Positions 35,283-47,311 of a stretch of DNA of 64,000 nt are shown here, in pieces. A program made the position numbers and the translations under genes. Below the pieces are notes generated by a model. The model was not told where the DNA came from. It ran no database searches and was given only the letters and a program-made list of their open reading frames with translations. The stretch comes from Armillaria gallica (Eukaryota > Basidiomycota > Agaricomycetes > Agaricales > Physalacriaceae): NCBI GenBank assembly GCA_037576215.1, contig JBANDB010000007.1, positions 4,805,001 to 4,869,000 on the forward strand, in the 5' to 3' direction. Each line of letters starts with the position of its first letter. Position 1 is the stretch's first letter.

Positions 35283-35690
35283 TCACCGATCCAGATCGTC
35301 GTCGTCGTCGTCGTGCTGCACTCGGCTTCTACATAGCACACGTTCGATATTCATCGTTTCAGCTCTCGCCCGCGGCACAATTTCAACCAAGACTTCGTCT
35401 TGAATGTTCAGTGAAGGAGTGAGGTGTACAGAGAGCAATAAAACAACCTTGAATAACAGATAGGTGATAAGTTTGGTATGAATGAATAGGGAGTAATTGA
35501 GAAAGCCAAAGAGCGAAGGGAGCTCACCTTGGATCACTGAACATAGGGAAAGCGAGACAGGACAAAGATATTGCTGCGGTTCCAATGAGCGATGCATAGG
35601 CCTACGTAACGCTCTTTACCCTTTTCACGACGATTATGATCTGTGTAACCCATGGTTCTCTCAAGTCCCATCCACGGATACGTAAGTCGC
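35283..35690 (-). CDS. Possible small hypothetical protein with acidic C-terminus
   Basis: On the minus strand a likely last exon reads DEVLVEIVPRARAETMNIERVL and ends with six Asp then LDR, the Asp run coming from a GAC repeat at 35294-35315. Upstream, an AISLSCLAFPMFSDP hydrophobic segment may be the previous exon, with one or two short introns (donor GTGAGC at about 35526). I could not settle the start. I do not recognise the family. Confidence 0.3.
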
Positions 35691-35893
35691 CGATGTCATG
35701 CGAGATATTTAATACCATTTTCAATATAGAATACTAACATACAAGCAAGGGACATCTGAGTAAAGTTATGAGACGCGACAAGAGGTCATAGTATGATGAA
35801 GCGCATCACCTGTAGTGCAAATCCCTTTGTTCAATTCCATTCGTAGGATATCATAGCCGTATGTGCAAGGCGCAGGATTCATCAAAGCCTCAG

Positions 35894-37166
35894 CTACAAG
35901 TTCCAATACAAAGACTGAGACGAGTCCATATCAGCACGGTAGACTCTACTTGAATCTTCGAGCGTAGGTTGTAGTAGAGGTACCTGCGGGAAGGAAAATC
36001 CACGTTGTGCGAATGCATTGCCGTCGATAAGCATACCCGTGCCAGGCATCTGAGGCATAAGAGTGTACGGAGGCGGATTTGCGTTGTATGGGAAAGAAGG
36101 AAGTTGAAAGACAAATGGAGAGTTCGACGGAAGAGCCATAGGGAACATAGATGTCATGGGCATGCTCTGCGCCGGCGGCAGATAGAATGGATACAAAGCT
36201 CGCGCCATATCAGATCCAGCAAAAGAAACGTCATTATAGTTAGGGTAGACAACCTGAGCGGTAGAATTATGAAAAGCAGGGACGACTTGGTTGTAGGAAA
36301 CTGGCATAGTAGTGTTGCGCTGAGATTCTGCGATAACCTGAGGAGCAAGCGATGTAGCAGTAACTTCTTGAGAAGGGAGTATTGGAGCAGACGAAGCATG
36401 GATCGCCGGAGCGACTGAGTTCTGGGACGATGGAGCAGGAGAGGTTTGAGGATCTACAAAATCGTTTAGAACTGTACACAAAGTACTGGTAAATCCACGC
36501 ACCAGTCGAAGGAGAACGAAGTGAGCAAGAATCACAAGTGATATCAGGGTTGTGGCGCCCTCGACACGAATCCATCTCGTCGAAAGACGGGAGCACGAGA
36601 TTTGAGAGCTTTGCACGAGGAGGAGAAAGATCTTTAGTTCCAGGAGCGAAGCTGACGGTCTTTCGGGCAATCTGAGCAGGGGCATATGCGCCTTGAATAG
36701 GCGGTGACGAGTTTTGAAGGGTGCGAGAAGACGACCTATCACTTCCTCGGACCAGGGGCGACGACGGAATGGTGAACGATTCATCAGGGTTGGGAGACAT
36801 AATCCTACGTTTCCTCGAAAGAGGGGCGGGCGTCGTCGGAGCAGGAGGTTCGACCACGCGAATCTCTTCTTCCTCGCTTTCGACTTCTATTATCTCTTCC
36901 TCCTCCACGATTTCCGGAGGCGTTCCGACAGGGAGCTCGTACATCTCGTTCACGAGGTTGTAGCCTTCTTTCACGGCTGCAGATCTCCTTCTCCACCACC
37001 ACTTGTTGATAAACCCGTAGTCAAGTTTCCTAGCCTTGCACCATGCCCGTCGGGACGTTACTGACGGCAGCCGTTTATCCTTCTCGAAGATCGCTAGAAG
37101 CTCCTCCAAGTTGGCACGAGGAATCCCATTGACGTACTCGACGCGCTTCACTGTAGTTCGAGCCAT
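35894..37166 (-). CDS. Putative homeodomain-like / DNA-binding protein, 407 aa
   Basis: Two exons: 37166-36503 and 36453-35894, 49-nt intron, phases close exactly. Residues about 20-65 (NLEELLAIFEKDKRLPSVTSRRAWCKARKLDYGFINKWWWRRRSAA) look like the helix-turn-helix of a divergent homeodomain, whose third helix normally has the WF.R/N.R pattern; here it is KWWWRRR. An acidic segment, an SRKRR basic patch (possible nuclear signal), Ser/Pro-rich linker and a Pro/Phe/Tyr-rich C-terminus (PFYLPPAQSMPM) follow, as in fungal transcription factors. Cys-Asp-Ser-Cys at about residue 210 is too short for a zinc site. No partner gene is next to it, so I do not call it a mating-type factor. Confidence 0.6.
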
Positions 37167-40100
37167 TGAACGTCAGAGTTAAGCAGACAGAATCAGGAAG
37201 CGGATGGCGGGGAAGGAAGGATGTAAACCTGGGATCCCTTGACATCGACGTTTTTAAAGCGGAATATCACGTGAAACGCGTCGCGTCAATGTAACAGTAA
37301 CGGGCATGTGATGTATCACGCCTGGGTGATGGTCCCGGGCCGGGCTACGATCATCCCTTTCTCTATCTTGCTTTCATTTTGCAAATAAACAGAAAACATT
37401 CACCCCACCGGCGCGAATAATGCATGTGCAGTATGCATACTCTATAGCCATTTCAATTGCCTGACAACCTTTGCTAGATTTTGACACCCGTCATTGCACC
37501 ATTTGATGGCCATCATAATCCTGCTCCCCCCTCAAGGCCTCAACCCCAGCGCTCGAAAGCCACATCGAGGATAAAGCGGTCCCTCAAACGAGGCACTAAT
37601 TGGCATTAGTATGCTCCAGGTATAAGCCTGTCGGCCGTCTTCATCGATACAACATGGCAGGCCGGTGCCGCCTTCGTCGGTTCGAATTCTACGCAACTCG
37701 CCAAGACTGCAGCCTCTTTCTGACCACGATACCCTGTCGAATCACCTATCAAACCGATGATGGGACATAGAAGACCGATTACACCATAACTTGGTGGTAT
37801 GTACGTCCATGACGTTCCCAAAAGCAGCCAGTAGTTGACGAAAATCGTGCCTGTGGACTCAAGACAGCAGCATTGTCTCTACTGTTCCATAAGGATAACC
37901 GGCATAAGTCCTCTGATCGTTGCTTTGTCGATCAACGTGCGTTAGTACATCAGAGATTGATTCATCATCCATCTGTGTAAATCTGCGATGCACGATGGTT
38001 CATATGCATATATCGCAATACGGTTAGTTTCGTTTCGATGATAGAACAGTTCTGACGTTTACGTTTTGTTGGAGGATCATGGGTAATCGGTATATTTACG
38101 GGTATACCGGCCACATACAATGTCCGCCTCCGTCGTATCCTATAGTTGTGCATCTTCGCTGGACTTCAGCTCCGCATTCTGCAGCCCTGCCCTCGTTCGT
38201 AAGATATACGCCACTCGAAGATGGCATCCTGACTCAGGGTCTTTTAATTTCGCGTGAGTATGTACCGTATCATATTCTGGCTGCCCCCTCTGGCGATAAG
38301 TGATCCCGAAAAATAAACTCGCGGATGTGGTAGCTGATTTCCTGCCCAGTCGCCAGTGGAACCCCAGGATCCTATCATCACGATGGTGGTAGTCATGTCA
38401 GGCATCTGAACGTCCGAATTATGCTTCCTGGATGCAAGAAATCCAGGGGGTGTTGGTCTCCGGCGTCCGCGATAGGGCTTCATAGAAGTCATCGTGCTCT
38501 CACAGTAACTGGGAAATCGCAAGAATATGGTAAACGGCAAGTCGCGAATTCATACTTACGTGGCCTCCTTGCGCGTCGTGGGTCCTTGGCTTCTTCGAGC
38601 TGTTTCTAGCATCCATAATCCTTCTACATTATACGCGTTTTCCCGGATAACCGGAATGATCTTCCTCATTTGTCTTCCTCGGTTTACACACTTGCCAGGG
38701 CGTAAAGAGAGAGACCTATTCGGACGTAGTATTTCTCGTCGCTTTGTACGCACCTTCACATTGGCTGACATCTTTCGATTAAAGACCCTTTTTAAGGGAA
38801 AACCCTTTGGCGGATCCACACTCGTTTATTCAAGGGTTAAAGAAGTATGTCCACGCGGTCTTTTGTCGTCAAAACACTGCTGCTACCGAAAAACGGGGTT
38901 GATGGAAATGAAAAAATATACGTATTGACCGAGCACCCCAATCTGAAACGAAAATCGTATGTTGAGTCTACAATCCCATCTCGAAGATAGTACATCAAAG
39001 ACTCAAGAAGGCAGTGCTCCTTGTGGTATCAAGACGTGTCCATACGTGAGTACTGATGCCATTGGGCTCCTTTTTTGGGTTTAATCGCTGATCTTATGAT
39101 TATCACTTTGGGCGCGTCAATCACGCGAACCGGGAGGGGGCGGTCGTGGTCCTGTTCTTTGCAGCGACGCTCATGAAAACCGCATTATTAAGACCTGCCC
39201 TTCTTTGGCCTCGGGCCCACTAGAACCACGCTCCGTCGTTCCCTTGGTGCTCTTCTCGAACCACAGGACCTCTTGTAGCCTGGAAGCCACCATCATGTCA
39301 GTGGAAATAAGCTTACCTAAACCTCCGTGGATAGCTCATCTCAAGGTACACGTAGCTCTCAGCCCAGCCAGATATTGTATTTTCCTTTGTATTTCACGTA
39401 TTTTTGGTCTTTTCTGGGATATTTGGCTGCTGTAAACACCGTGTTGGTCGGATTCTGGTCGCGTCATTCCTTGTGGTATATCAAATTTCTATGGCGTCCC
39501 TGGGAGTGGTGCTGTGCTTGGACCGTAGTCCCTATATCCCTATGGAACCGGGGGAATATCCCTTATAGCTGTAGCCCTCATGGCTCCCGTGGTATAAAAA
39601 GACTGAGTGGAGCACTCCAAAGTTCCAGGAGCTTTCTTTCCTCCCCCCCGTTTGCCTTTTATTTTGCTGGGCCACGATCTATTTTGAATTTCTTCACAGA
39701 TGGATGTTGACTTCTACGGCTATTCCCACAAGCCCTCACTCTCGACAGCGCCTAGCTCGAAGGGAGACCGACTCTGTGGTCGTTGTCACCCAGACGTCCT
39801 GGTCATCTTCGTCAAGTCGCTTGTCGGTAGTTGAGGGCAACTAGGATGGTATAGGATTGGACATTCTCTTCGTGATCGTTTCTGCCATTTCAACAAGACC
39901 CCGCCGTCGCCGCTTGCTCTCACGGCGCGTCAACACTTATTTTTACTAGGGATTTTTGTTCGATACGTATTCTATGTTGAATTGGTTTGGTTACGTTCGT
40001 CTGGCCAGTTTTTGTCTCAACTATGGCTTGATAGTCTCATACTAGTATCCCCTCTTTGTATTGCTATCATTTGACGAAAGAATGAGCTCTGAAGGAACAC

Positions 40101-40674
40101 TATCTCTTCAATTTGGTATGACCCAACCGGACTAATCAGTTAGCCTTACAAAGTTTCCATGATCGGACCCCGGGGACGAAGGGATTCAAAGGCGCGCGAT
40201 GCCGTAAACTTAGAGCGCGTACGGCAGTTTTCCATGTAGCGGAATGGTCAGGCGACGTATCAATAACATCCTTCTGTTCTTTTCCCGCTTCCTTCTATCA
40301 TCACTGCTGAGTGAGCGATGTCAGTTCCCCGAGGTTGACCCAGGTCAAAATAGTGAAATTGTAAAGCTGAAGTTTACGGTAACAGATAGGATACAGATAT
40401 CTAGAGGGGCATCCAGCTGCAGGGCTATCCTTAAATAATCTCTCCAAGCACATTGTAGCTAACCAGGCGTCATGAAAAATACAACTTTTCTGGGTCCACC
40501 GGGCCCAGTAACTGGTGATAAATTGAAGGCCTTGTCAAAGGATACAAAACAACTGATGAAGAGCAAGATGAGTGAAGAAAGTAGTATAGTATGGGGGTGG
40601 TAACAACGGTCACGAAACGAGGGGGTGAGACGACCCGCAAATCACGCCTCGGAAAACACGAAGACGGACTGGGA
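37167..40674. other. 3.5 kb gene-poor region
   Basis: No gene could be supported. Several ORFs of 60-130 codons occur on both strands (for example 38527-38928 and 39205-39710) but none has a recognisable motif or convincing splice continuation. The minus-strand gene at 35894-37166 has its promoter at the left edge. Confidence 0.45.
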
Positions 40675-41655
40675 TTAGAGCTCATCACACCAGGGGAGGT
40701 CATCATCATCATCGCCGTCATCTTCATCATCACCGTCGTCGCCGTCATCCCCGTCGTCAGTAGAAGCGGCGGAAGTCGCGGCAGAAGCCGCCGAGGAGGA
40801 AGAGGTTGTCGCGTAAGTTACAGTCGTAACTGGAGCAGCAGCAGAAGTTGTGACGGGAATTACGGTAGAAGATGTAACTGGAGTTGCAGTAGAAGTTGTA
40901 ACCGGAGTTACGGTAGAAGATGTGACTGGAGCTACAGTAGCACTTGTAACCGGAGTTACGGTAGAGGATGTAATGGGAGTTGCGATAGAAACTGTGGAGG
41001 AAGTCACAGCGGAAATTGCGGCGGTAGCGGTGGACGGGATGGCTGTAGCTGCAATAGATGTTCCTGCTGGCGGTACTGCAATCGAGGAGGCCACGCAAAG
41101 AACCTAGAGGTAATCAGGTCCGTTAAAACCAGTCAATATTGCGGGTAGAAGATAAAATACCTCGCCAACGTAAATGTTGGTACATTTGTCGTTGATGTTG
41201 GGGTTGTTGTTGTAAAGCGTTGCCTCGTCGATGGAGAATCCATCGGCGATGTTCTCACATGTGTCTTCGGCTTCAACGACATATGTGTCGGAACAGTCTT
41301 CGTTCAGGTATCCAAGACAGATGGTTGCACCGATTTGCAGGTTAGAACATGTGCTATCGATGTAGCCCGCGTTGATCGTGGCCAGCTGGTATCTGGATGC
41401 GGCGATGTCAGCCCGGAGATCGATGACTAGGGCACGACTGGCTCACGTAGAGACATTGTTTGCTGCAGAGATGCTGTCGCAAATGTCACCCTCTTGGATG
41501 GTATACTGGCGGTTACAGTGAGCAACCACAGCTATTTTGCAAGGCAAGAAATCAGCATTCAAGATGAATGTCAAAATCAACATGAAAATCAACTCACACC
41601 GTGCAACGAAAGGAAGGGCGACTACGGCGAAGGAGAGCGCCTTGTACGAGAACAT
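40675..41655 (-). CDS. Secreted two-LysM protein with Thr/Ser repeats and acidic tail, 267 aa
   Basis: Four exons: 41655-41598, 41531-41447, 41392-41161, 41103-40675 (introns 66, 54 and 57 nt). A signal peptide of about 19 residues (MFSYKALSFAVVALPFVAR) precedes two LysM modules: CNRQYTIQEGDICDSISAANNVS...NLQIGATICLG, and DTYVVEAEDTCENIADGFSIDE...N.IYVGEVLC. LysM binds chitin or related N-acetylglucosamine polymers; secreted fungal LysM proteins can shield hyphae or sequester chitin fragments. After the modules comes a region of degenerate SSTVTPVTS-type repeats (about 10 residues per unit), likely O-glycosylated, and an Asp-rich tail from a GAT/GAC repeat (about 40695-40750). No GPI-anchor signal is evident. 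It could be cell-wall bound or free. Confidence 0.88.
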
Positions 41656-42630
41656 GGCAATTATTTGTAAAGAACGGGAGGGAAAAAAGAGAGACAGGGA
41701 GCGTGGTGGTGGTCAAAGAAGAAGCCTGGGAGGGTGAGAATTTTTGTTGCCCAGAAAGTGCCAGATGTCTGCCTCGGCAATTTCCCGACTTGGTCATGTT
41801 ACGGGCCGTTGTCCAGGCGACACCATTGCGATGCTCGCTCAACGTCAAGATCATTCGCGTAGCACGTCAAATCTAGCGACTCGAGTCACAGAACTGGTGT
41901 CCTTGGTTAGCTACAACTTGTCTTCTCCAGACCTTTGCTTCTACTGTTTTTTAGAGAGATGTATATGAGTGACCGCTACGGTTGAATAGTTACGAAATGA
42001 CAATATGAATCCGCGGGTACCTGAACTTGATATTCTCCTTACAAGGTGACTTTAAGGGGGCTGTTTTAGCTGGAGATGACGCGGCTATGTCTCATCATCA
42101 TCATCCTCATCATCAAGGGGTATACACCTCGTACATCATGACATCTTTTTGCATCTTTCAGGCCATGACGGAGTGTGGCGTAGGAACAATAAAAGCGATT
42201 AAATGATGAAAATTCTGGAGGAGCCTGAGGCAGGAGAGGGTACGGAATGCCGACACAGGATTCTATGGCCGAAGAGTGGAACCATATAATTTAAGCGAAA
42301 GCGGGGAGGTCATCCTGATCATACGAGCTAGTCAAGCTGATCCAAAGTGCGGCGTTCCACGTAAAGCGTTGGTAGAGCGGTACCAAGCTGCCAGGAATTC
42401 AAAAAAGGGGACAAAATCATCAATATTTATTCTGTGTTCGCGATGACAGTTGAACTTCTGTTCCGACCAGCGGTGCTTCTTGGCCAGTCAGGAAATACGA
42501 AAACATGCAAAAGGTACAACCACTTCAAAGGGATACCGGGCCGAATTCACAACTTACGTAACTAAATTTCCACGGCATCGTGAGTCGGACCCTCTGCTCC
42601 TCCCTTTCTCCAACAAACCCCATCCAATAC
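41656..42630. other. Intergenic between LysM and DUF2358-like genes
   Basis: About 975 bases without a supported gene; likely the two divergent promoters. A short CATCATCAT-type run occurs near 42093-42116. Confidence 0.5.
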
Positions 42631-43616
42631 ATGTTATTGAGGCTTGCCGCTGCGCCAAGATTCTCTGTATTGAAACGCCCAGGATTCGCCTATCGAAAGG
42701 AGCTTCGCAATGCGTCGACCGAACTAGGCCTTCGACGAGCCTCACCTCCGGATTCCAATTCTGGACCGGAGCACACGCCGCCCCAGAAGGGTGAATTATC
42801 CGACCAGGAGTGGGATTTACGGACAGGTGTGTCACCTGCACTGGCTCGCAGCTATCAAGCACGCTGATACTACCTTTAGCACAGGTCGTGCCATCAATAT
42901 CATCCAGCAGACTTTGCCAGAATTCTTCAAGACAGGACTCATCACATCTATCGACGAGGAGACGGGACGTTTGACTTCGTCTTCTGTACACTCGGAACAA
43001 CAGCATATCTACAGTCCAAAGATACGGCTGTCATACACTCCTCCAGTACAGCTGCCTTCGCCTTTTCCACAGACTCTCCATGTAGAAGGTTCGTCGTTGT
43101 CCGTCTAACCTTTGTGTATACCAACTCTTTGTAGGTCTTCCTCTCTACCTTGCTTCATCGGCCTTTGCTCGACATACCCTCAATGCGTTGTATTCCGATC
43201 TCCAGCTCACTTTGCAAAAGTTCTTTGTTGACGGTCCGCGTGCTGGTGTATCCAATAGTGAACCGTCTGGTCAAGTTAGGAAGGGCCGCGACAAGCGCCT
43301 TACCGTCTTGTTTCGCGTAAACGGGATAGCGAGAGTCAGCGGAAGCGAGGGCGTGTGGGACGTGTGAGTCGCTTTCACCTTATCGTGACGCGTGGCTGAC
43401 GCCCGAGCTAGGCACTCGACATACACATTTTCACCGCTGTCAGGCTTGATTCACGTCCATTCCATCAATTCCATCGAACCTTCTCCTCATCTGGCCGTAT
43501 ATGATACGCTGAGATCCAGTCTGGGTGGTATGTTTGGATGGGGAGGCAAGACCGGGCCAGCCGCATGTCATGATATCAACGGAGACCCGGCTAAAACACA
43601 TCCAGGACCGCAATAG
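42631..43616 (+). CDS. DUF2358 / C6orf136-like mitochondrial protein, 277 aa
   Basis: Four exons: 42631-42826, 42885-43088, 43135-43363, 43412-43616; introns 58, 46 and 48 nt; phases close. The first ATG in frame gives MLLRLAAAPRFSVLKRPGFAYRK, an Arg-rich amphipathic start typical of a mitochondrial targeting peptide. The body (INIIQQTLPEFFKTG, IYSPKIRL, HVEGLPLYLASSAFARHTLNALYSDLQLTLQKF, RLTVLFRVNGIARVSG, WDVHSTYTFSPLSGLIHVHSINSI) follows the NTF2-like pattern of the DUF2358 family that includes human C6orf136. Function is unknown. The C-terminus after PSPHLAVYD is Gly-rich and variable. Confidence 0.7.
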
Positions 43617-43969
43617 ATAATTAATTACTCATCAATATAGCACGATCCTTCAATGTAATGTAAGGTTGCTTCTTATCCTTATTTCTCTTTCACTCATGTA
43701 TATTCGACAGATACACGTTGTACTTAAATGTAGCCCAACTCAGACGCATCACTTCATCATCGGCCCATATCTTGATCTGCATTTGTGTGAGTCGTCAACG
43801 GTCATCGTGTGTACTCTTTTCGTCTTTGTCAGCCTTCTGTACGACGGGAGTATTTGATTTCATAGAAGGCGGTCGCTTTTAGAAACTAATCCCTCTTCTC
43901 AAGCTACTCTCAACGTCGACGGTTTACCGTAATCCACAATAAGCAGGAGTGCATACGATCTCGAATACA

Positions 43970-44620
43970 TTTATCCATGAACAAGCATCTTTAAATTATT
44001 CAGGTGCAACCATATTCACCCCTCAAACTTCGTCTTCGTTGTTCTGATCTACAGAAGTTGTTGGCGCTTATTCATCCTGGCTTCCGCTACGGACACGGTT
44101 TCTCTCACTCCTCGACATGTGTCTATTACCCGTAAGAAAATACTAACATTACTTCGTGTCTTGCAGTTTATGATTTTGTCGCAGCAACCGCCCGTTCTTT
44201 TGGCAATATCAATGCCGGGAAGATCTTCGATGTGATGGCGACTGTCCTGACCTGATATACAGTGCGTACAGTGCGATTGCTTGGTCTGGCAACCATGATG
44301 TACAAGTATCCGATTCGGTATCGTCCCGCATGCGAACTGGGTTATGACTATGAATATCCGGAATCCTTGTCAAAGGACCCAATGCGCTTTCTGCCCTTCA
44401 ACCTCTAGCGAGATGTCAAGAGGGCGATCGTGCCCTCAAGTACAATTCCCTGCGTCGGCCGCGGCGCATCTTCTCAGTCTACGAAAAGGGTGCCGTGGAC
44501 GGTGCAGCCTTGCGTACCGCCTCAATAGCCAAGACTCTACGGTGGGCTGTCGTGATACCTTTCCGTGTCTGGAAAATCGATTCCACAGAATGCGCCACCG
44601 TAGGAATTAATCCTCTTCAT
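43970..44620. repeat. Dispersed non-coding repeat, copy A
   Basis: It shares, in the same order, CTTCGTCTTCGTTGTTCTGATCT (about 44028), GTTTATGA.TTGTCGCAG (about 44167), GATGTGATGGCGACT (about 44230) and GCTTGGTCTGG with copy C at 54430-54990, and GGAAGATCTTC...CTTCCTGACCTG with copy B. No long ORF is shared. It is likely part of the duplicated block that also carries the transmembrane-protein gene. Confidence 0.6.
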
Positions 44621-44639
44621 CTTCCACAAGCGACATGGA

Positions 44640-45110
44640 TTGACGAGTAAGACGGGCCAGACTCAAAGCAGGCGGACTGCACTACCGCCTCTTTCTTCTT
44701 TTGCAATAATCGTCCCAGGAAGATCTTCAAAGTAACGGTGAGCTTCCTGACCTGTTGTACGTCGGACGATCACTTGGTCTGGCCGATGATGTTCAAGTAC
44801 CCAAATCGATATTGCCTCGCAACAGAGTTCGGCTAACTGCTATCACTATTGAATCTCTATCGAACCAACGCGTTTTCTGCTTCTCAAGAAATGGCTGCTG
44901 TATAGGCACGATGTCAAGGAGGCAATCCACCCTCAAGTACAACATGGTCCGTGCGCTAATGGCAAGGTATTCTCTCCACTTGCAAAAGGTACCTTGGGCA
45001 ATGTATGTTTAGACCCTGCAATGTTATATGCCGCCGCCAACACTCTATGGTAGACTGTCATACGCCAGCCTTTCGGCCTCCTAGATCTCCACAAAGACTG
45101 CATTTCGTGG
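44640..45110. repeat. Dispersed non-coding repeat, copy B
   Basis: It lines up with copies A and C through CCTGTTGTACGTCGGACGATC (one base from copy C) and TTGGTCTGG, then GAGTTCGGCTA and CTCAAGAAATGG. It lies in tandem with copy A and just outside the left arm of the inverted duplication. Confidence 0.6.
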
Positions 45111-45337
45111 AGGAACTGGTTTATCTGTGAGGGTGTGATCGCTGTTCCTCCTGGTGTTCTATGTACAAGTGAATTGACGAGTATATTGATGATACATTGA
45201 GTGGTACAACATAATTATGAAAGTCAACATCGAATTGTGAAAAAATATATATTGTAGCGAAACGGCGAATTCTCCCTTCCCTGACTGTTGTGTGATCCGA
45301 AAAGGTGATCACACGACGAAGTGGCTCACGAGCGCTT

Positions 45338-47242
45338 GCAGTAGGGTGGCATTGAAGAGAAAAGATAACAAGTTCGACAAAGCTTACTTTCCTGAGAAGC
45401 AAAAAGAGTAATAAGTCTGTATATATTCAAAGAACATAGCCTCGGAATACACTACTGACTAGTAATAAACTAATAAATACACATACCCATGACGAACATC
45501 AGCAGCCTGAGACCGCAATCTATAGTCACGCCGCTGCTGTCGATGACCGATTCCTGGCTTCTTTGTCGTGGTGTGCACGCGCCAAGCTCAAATTCATAGA
45601 ACTCGGAATGGCGGTGGTAGGCCAGCACCGAGGGGGCAGCATGTAGCTGATGGGAGAACGGCGGTAGTGCGCGCCGTTGTCATGGGTGATGGCGACGGGG
45701 TCGTGGTGGGAGAGAGGGAGTAACGGTTTAGTGAGCGAGTCGAGCTGACCTGTGCAGTTCGTCGGGGATGATCAAGAATACGCTGGTGGTGAAGGGCGGG
45801 GGAAGTGGCGACCAGCACCATTCACCTGCATCAACCCTAATTTCTACTGTATGAAGGGGGACGCGACGGTCCCTCTGACACTTGAATCCGCTGAAAGGGC
45901 GGTGAGGGAGTCGACTTTGTGTTGCTACCAGCAGCTGGCGATGGCAGATCACAGCAGTTTAAAGGGGTGTTCTCATTGGGATTGGTCACTTTCAATGAGC
46001 GTGCCGGGTACGACTTCGGCGGGGACATACAAAACACCTCTGTGATGGGCGCAGGCGCAGGCGATGTGTTGGTGAATCTTGTAGGGTTGCACGTTGTGGA
46101 TGGAATGAATGGGAATGGTGTCGGCAAGGGCAGATCATTAAGCTCCATTGACTCGTTGTCGATAGATGGTTGGTCGATCCCCGAGATGGATGTGCTTCGG
46201 CGCCGAAGGTAACGGAATAAGAAGAAACCGATGATTGCCACCAGGATAAGGGCACTGACTATAGCACCGATGGTAATACCCAAAACGTAGTTTCCCGAAC
46301 CGCCACCGCCATTGGTGCCGGCTGTTGTTGCAGAAGCAGAAGAAGACGCAGTGGAAGACGTGACAGTCTCAGAGCCGTTATCGACAGTGTAACTATCTGA
46401 GCGATGAGTAAAAAACCTCAGGCAAGAAGTCGCAAGTGCATACATAAATCCATCCACGACTATCAAGCTACCTAAAGGCGGCATCGAGAGAACGGCTTCA
46501 TGCGAAGAGTTGGACAACCCAGTCATGCACCACCGGGCATCGGACTGTGATGATTCTGAACCGCCAGAGGCCGTGGTTGAAGCTGTGGGATCCGTGAGGT
46601 TGAGGATTGTCTTGACCCCGCCGTCAACCGTAATCATCACGCTAACTGGATATGGCCACAGAGGGGACAAAAAGCATACAGCAACACCTTTGAAAGAAAA
46701 AGACGCGTCAGAAATCAAGGATGGAAGTAGGCGCCGGCGCAACGCACCAGTGAATGTAAAGGTGGTGGAAGCTGAGCTATCACTGCTTACTGTATGACTA
46801 CCTCCGTAGTCTAACGAGGAGGTATGGCTGCCGCTTCCATCCCAGCTCCCCTTGTAGTTGATCATACTGCTGGTGTCGTCGACCGTGATATTCGTGAGGG
46901 CGCATGTCGAGAGAGAAAGAAGTAGGAAGAGACAAACAGACAGTATAAGCGAGGGTTTCATCGTTAAATGTACCTCGGCTTATAGGGCATTCCGCTCGAG
47001 GGTTGACAACGTTGAAAAGGTCATGTCAGATTATATAGGTTTTGGCTGGGACTTGTACCTTTATGGAGTTGCTTTGCACAGTCTTTGCAGTCTTTGCGCT
47101 TCCTTTCACCTCGTCACATAGTAACGTTTCACCTTCAGGGTCTTCCCAGGTGCAGGGTCCTCGTGGTCTTCAGCTTCATCAAGGCTATCTCAACGGTTCA
47201 TCTTCAGGGTCTTCCCAGGTGCGGGGTCCTCGTGGTCTTCAG
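45338..47242. repeat. Left arm of a 1.9 kb near-perfect inverted duplication
   Basis: The arm is the reverse complement of 49069-51041. The outer boundary is sharp at the TGCAGTAGGG (left) / CCCTACTGCA (right) junction, the inner one at CTTCAG/CTGAAG. The two differences I found are one T in a poly-T tract in an intron, and one extra 66-bp repeat unit in the right arm. The arm includes a whole transmembrane-protein gene and the divergent repeat ORF. Confidence 0.93.
45837..46961 (-). CDS. Signal-peptide/single-TM protein with PPxYS tail, copy 1, 337 aa
   Basis: Three exons: 46961-46748, 46687-46444, 46392-45837; introns 60 and 51 nt. The N-terminus is a strong signal peptide (LILSVCLFLLLSLSTCAL). 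The extracellular part has two beta-like segments (INYKGSW.., FTFTGVAVCFLSPLWPYPVSVMITVDGG, RWCMTGLSNSSHEAVLSM, GSLIVVDGF) that recall the carbohydrate-binding-like ectodomain of many agaricomycete orphan membrane proteins; Asn-X-Ser/Thr sites are present. A Ser/Thr/Gly stalk leads to one TM helix (VLGITIGAIVSALILVAIIG), a basic stop (RYLRRR) and a cytosolic tail ending RPPSYSRN. The role is unknown; the architecture suggests a surface receptor or wall-stress-type sensor. Its exon sequence appears identical to copy 2. Confidence 0.8.
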   Translation of the reverse strand: MKPSLILSVCLFLLLSLSTCALTNITVDDTSSMINYKGSWDGSGSHTSSLDYGGSHTVSSDSSASTTFTFTGALRRRLLPSLISDASFSFKGVAVCFLSPLWPYPVSVMITVDGGVKTILNLTDPTASTTASGGSESSQSDARWCMTGLSNSSHEAVLSMPPLGSLIVVDGFMYALATSCLRFFTHRSDSYTVDNGSETVTSSTASSSASATTAGTNGGGGSGNYVLGITIGAIVSALILVAIIGFFLFRYLRRRSTSISGIDQPSIDNESMELNDLPLPTPFPFIPSTTCNPTRFTNTSPAPAPITEVFCMSPPKSYPARSLKVTNPNENTPLNCCDLPSPAAGSNTKSTPSPPFQRIQVSEGPSRPPSYSRN

Positions 47243-47311
47243 CTTCACGATGTGGTGTGGTGTGTACCGGCGCCAGGTCCCAATCAGGAATGGCCGGGTC
47301 CACAGCCCTGA
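47063..47311 (+). CDS. Small secreted-type ORF with 22-23-residue repeats, left arm, 82 aa
   Basis: Starting 101 bp upstream of and divergent from copy 1, an ATG opens MELLCTVFAVFALPFTSSHS, which looks like a signal peptide. It is followed by repeats of about 22-23 residues with the core GSSQVQGPRGLQLHQGYLNG. The left arm has two repeat starts. After the repeats the frame leaves the arm into unique spacer sequence (DVVWCVPAPGP...). It could instead be 5' UTR of the neighbour with chance openness. No Kex2-type KR site separates the repeats. No family is recognised. Confidence 0.4.
   Translation: MELLCTVFAVFALPFTSSHSNVSPSGSSQVQGPRGLQLHQGYLNGSSSGSSQVRGPRGLQLHDVVWCVPAPGPNQEWPGPQP

Noticed and set aside
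37660..37700. GGTTCGAATTC resembling a tRNA T-loop
   Set aside because: No cloverleaf upstream.
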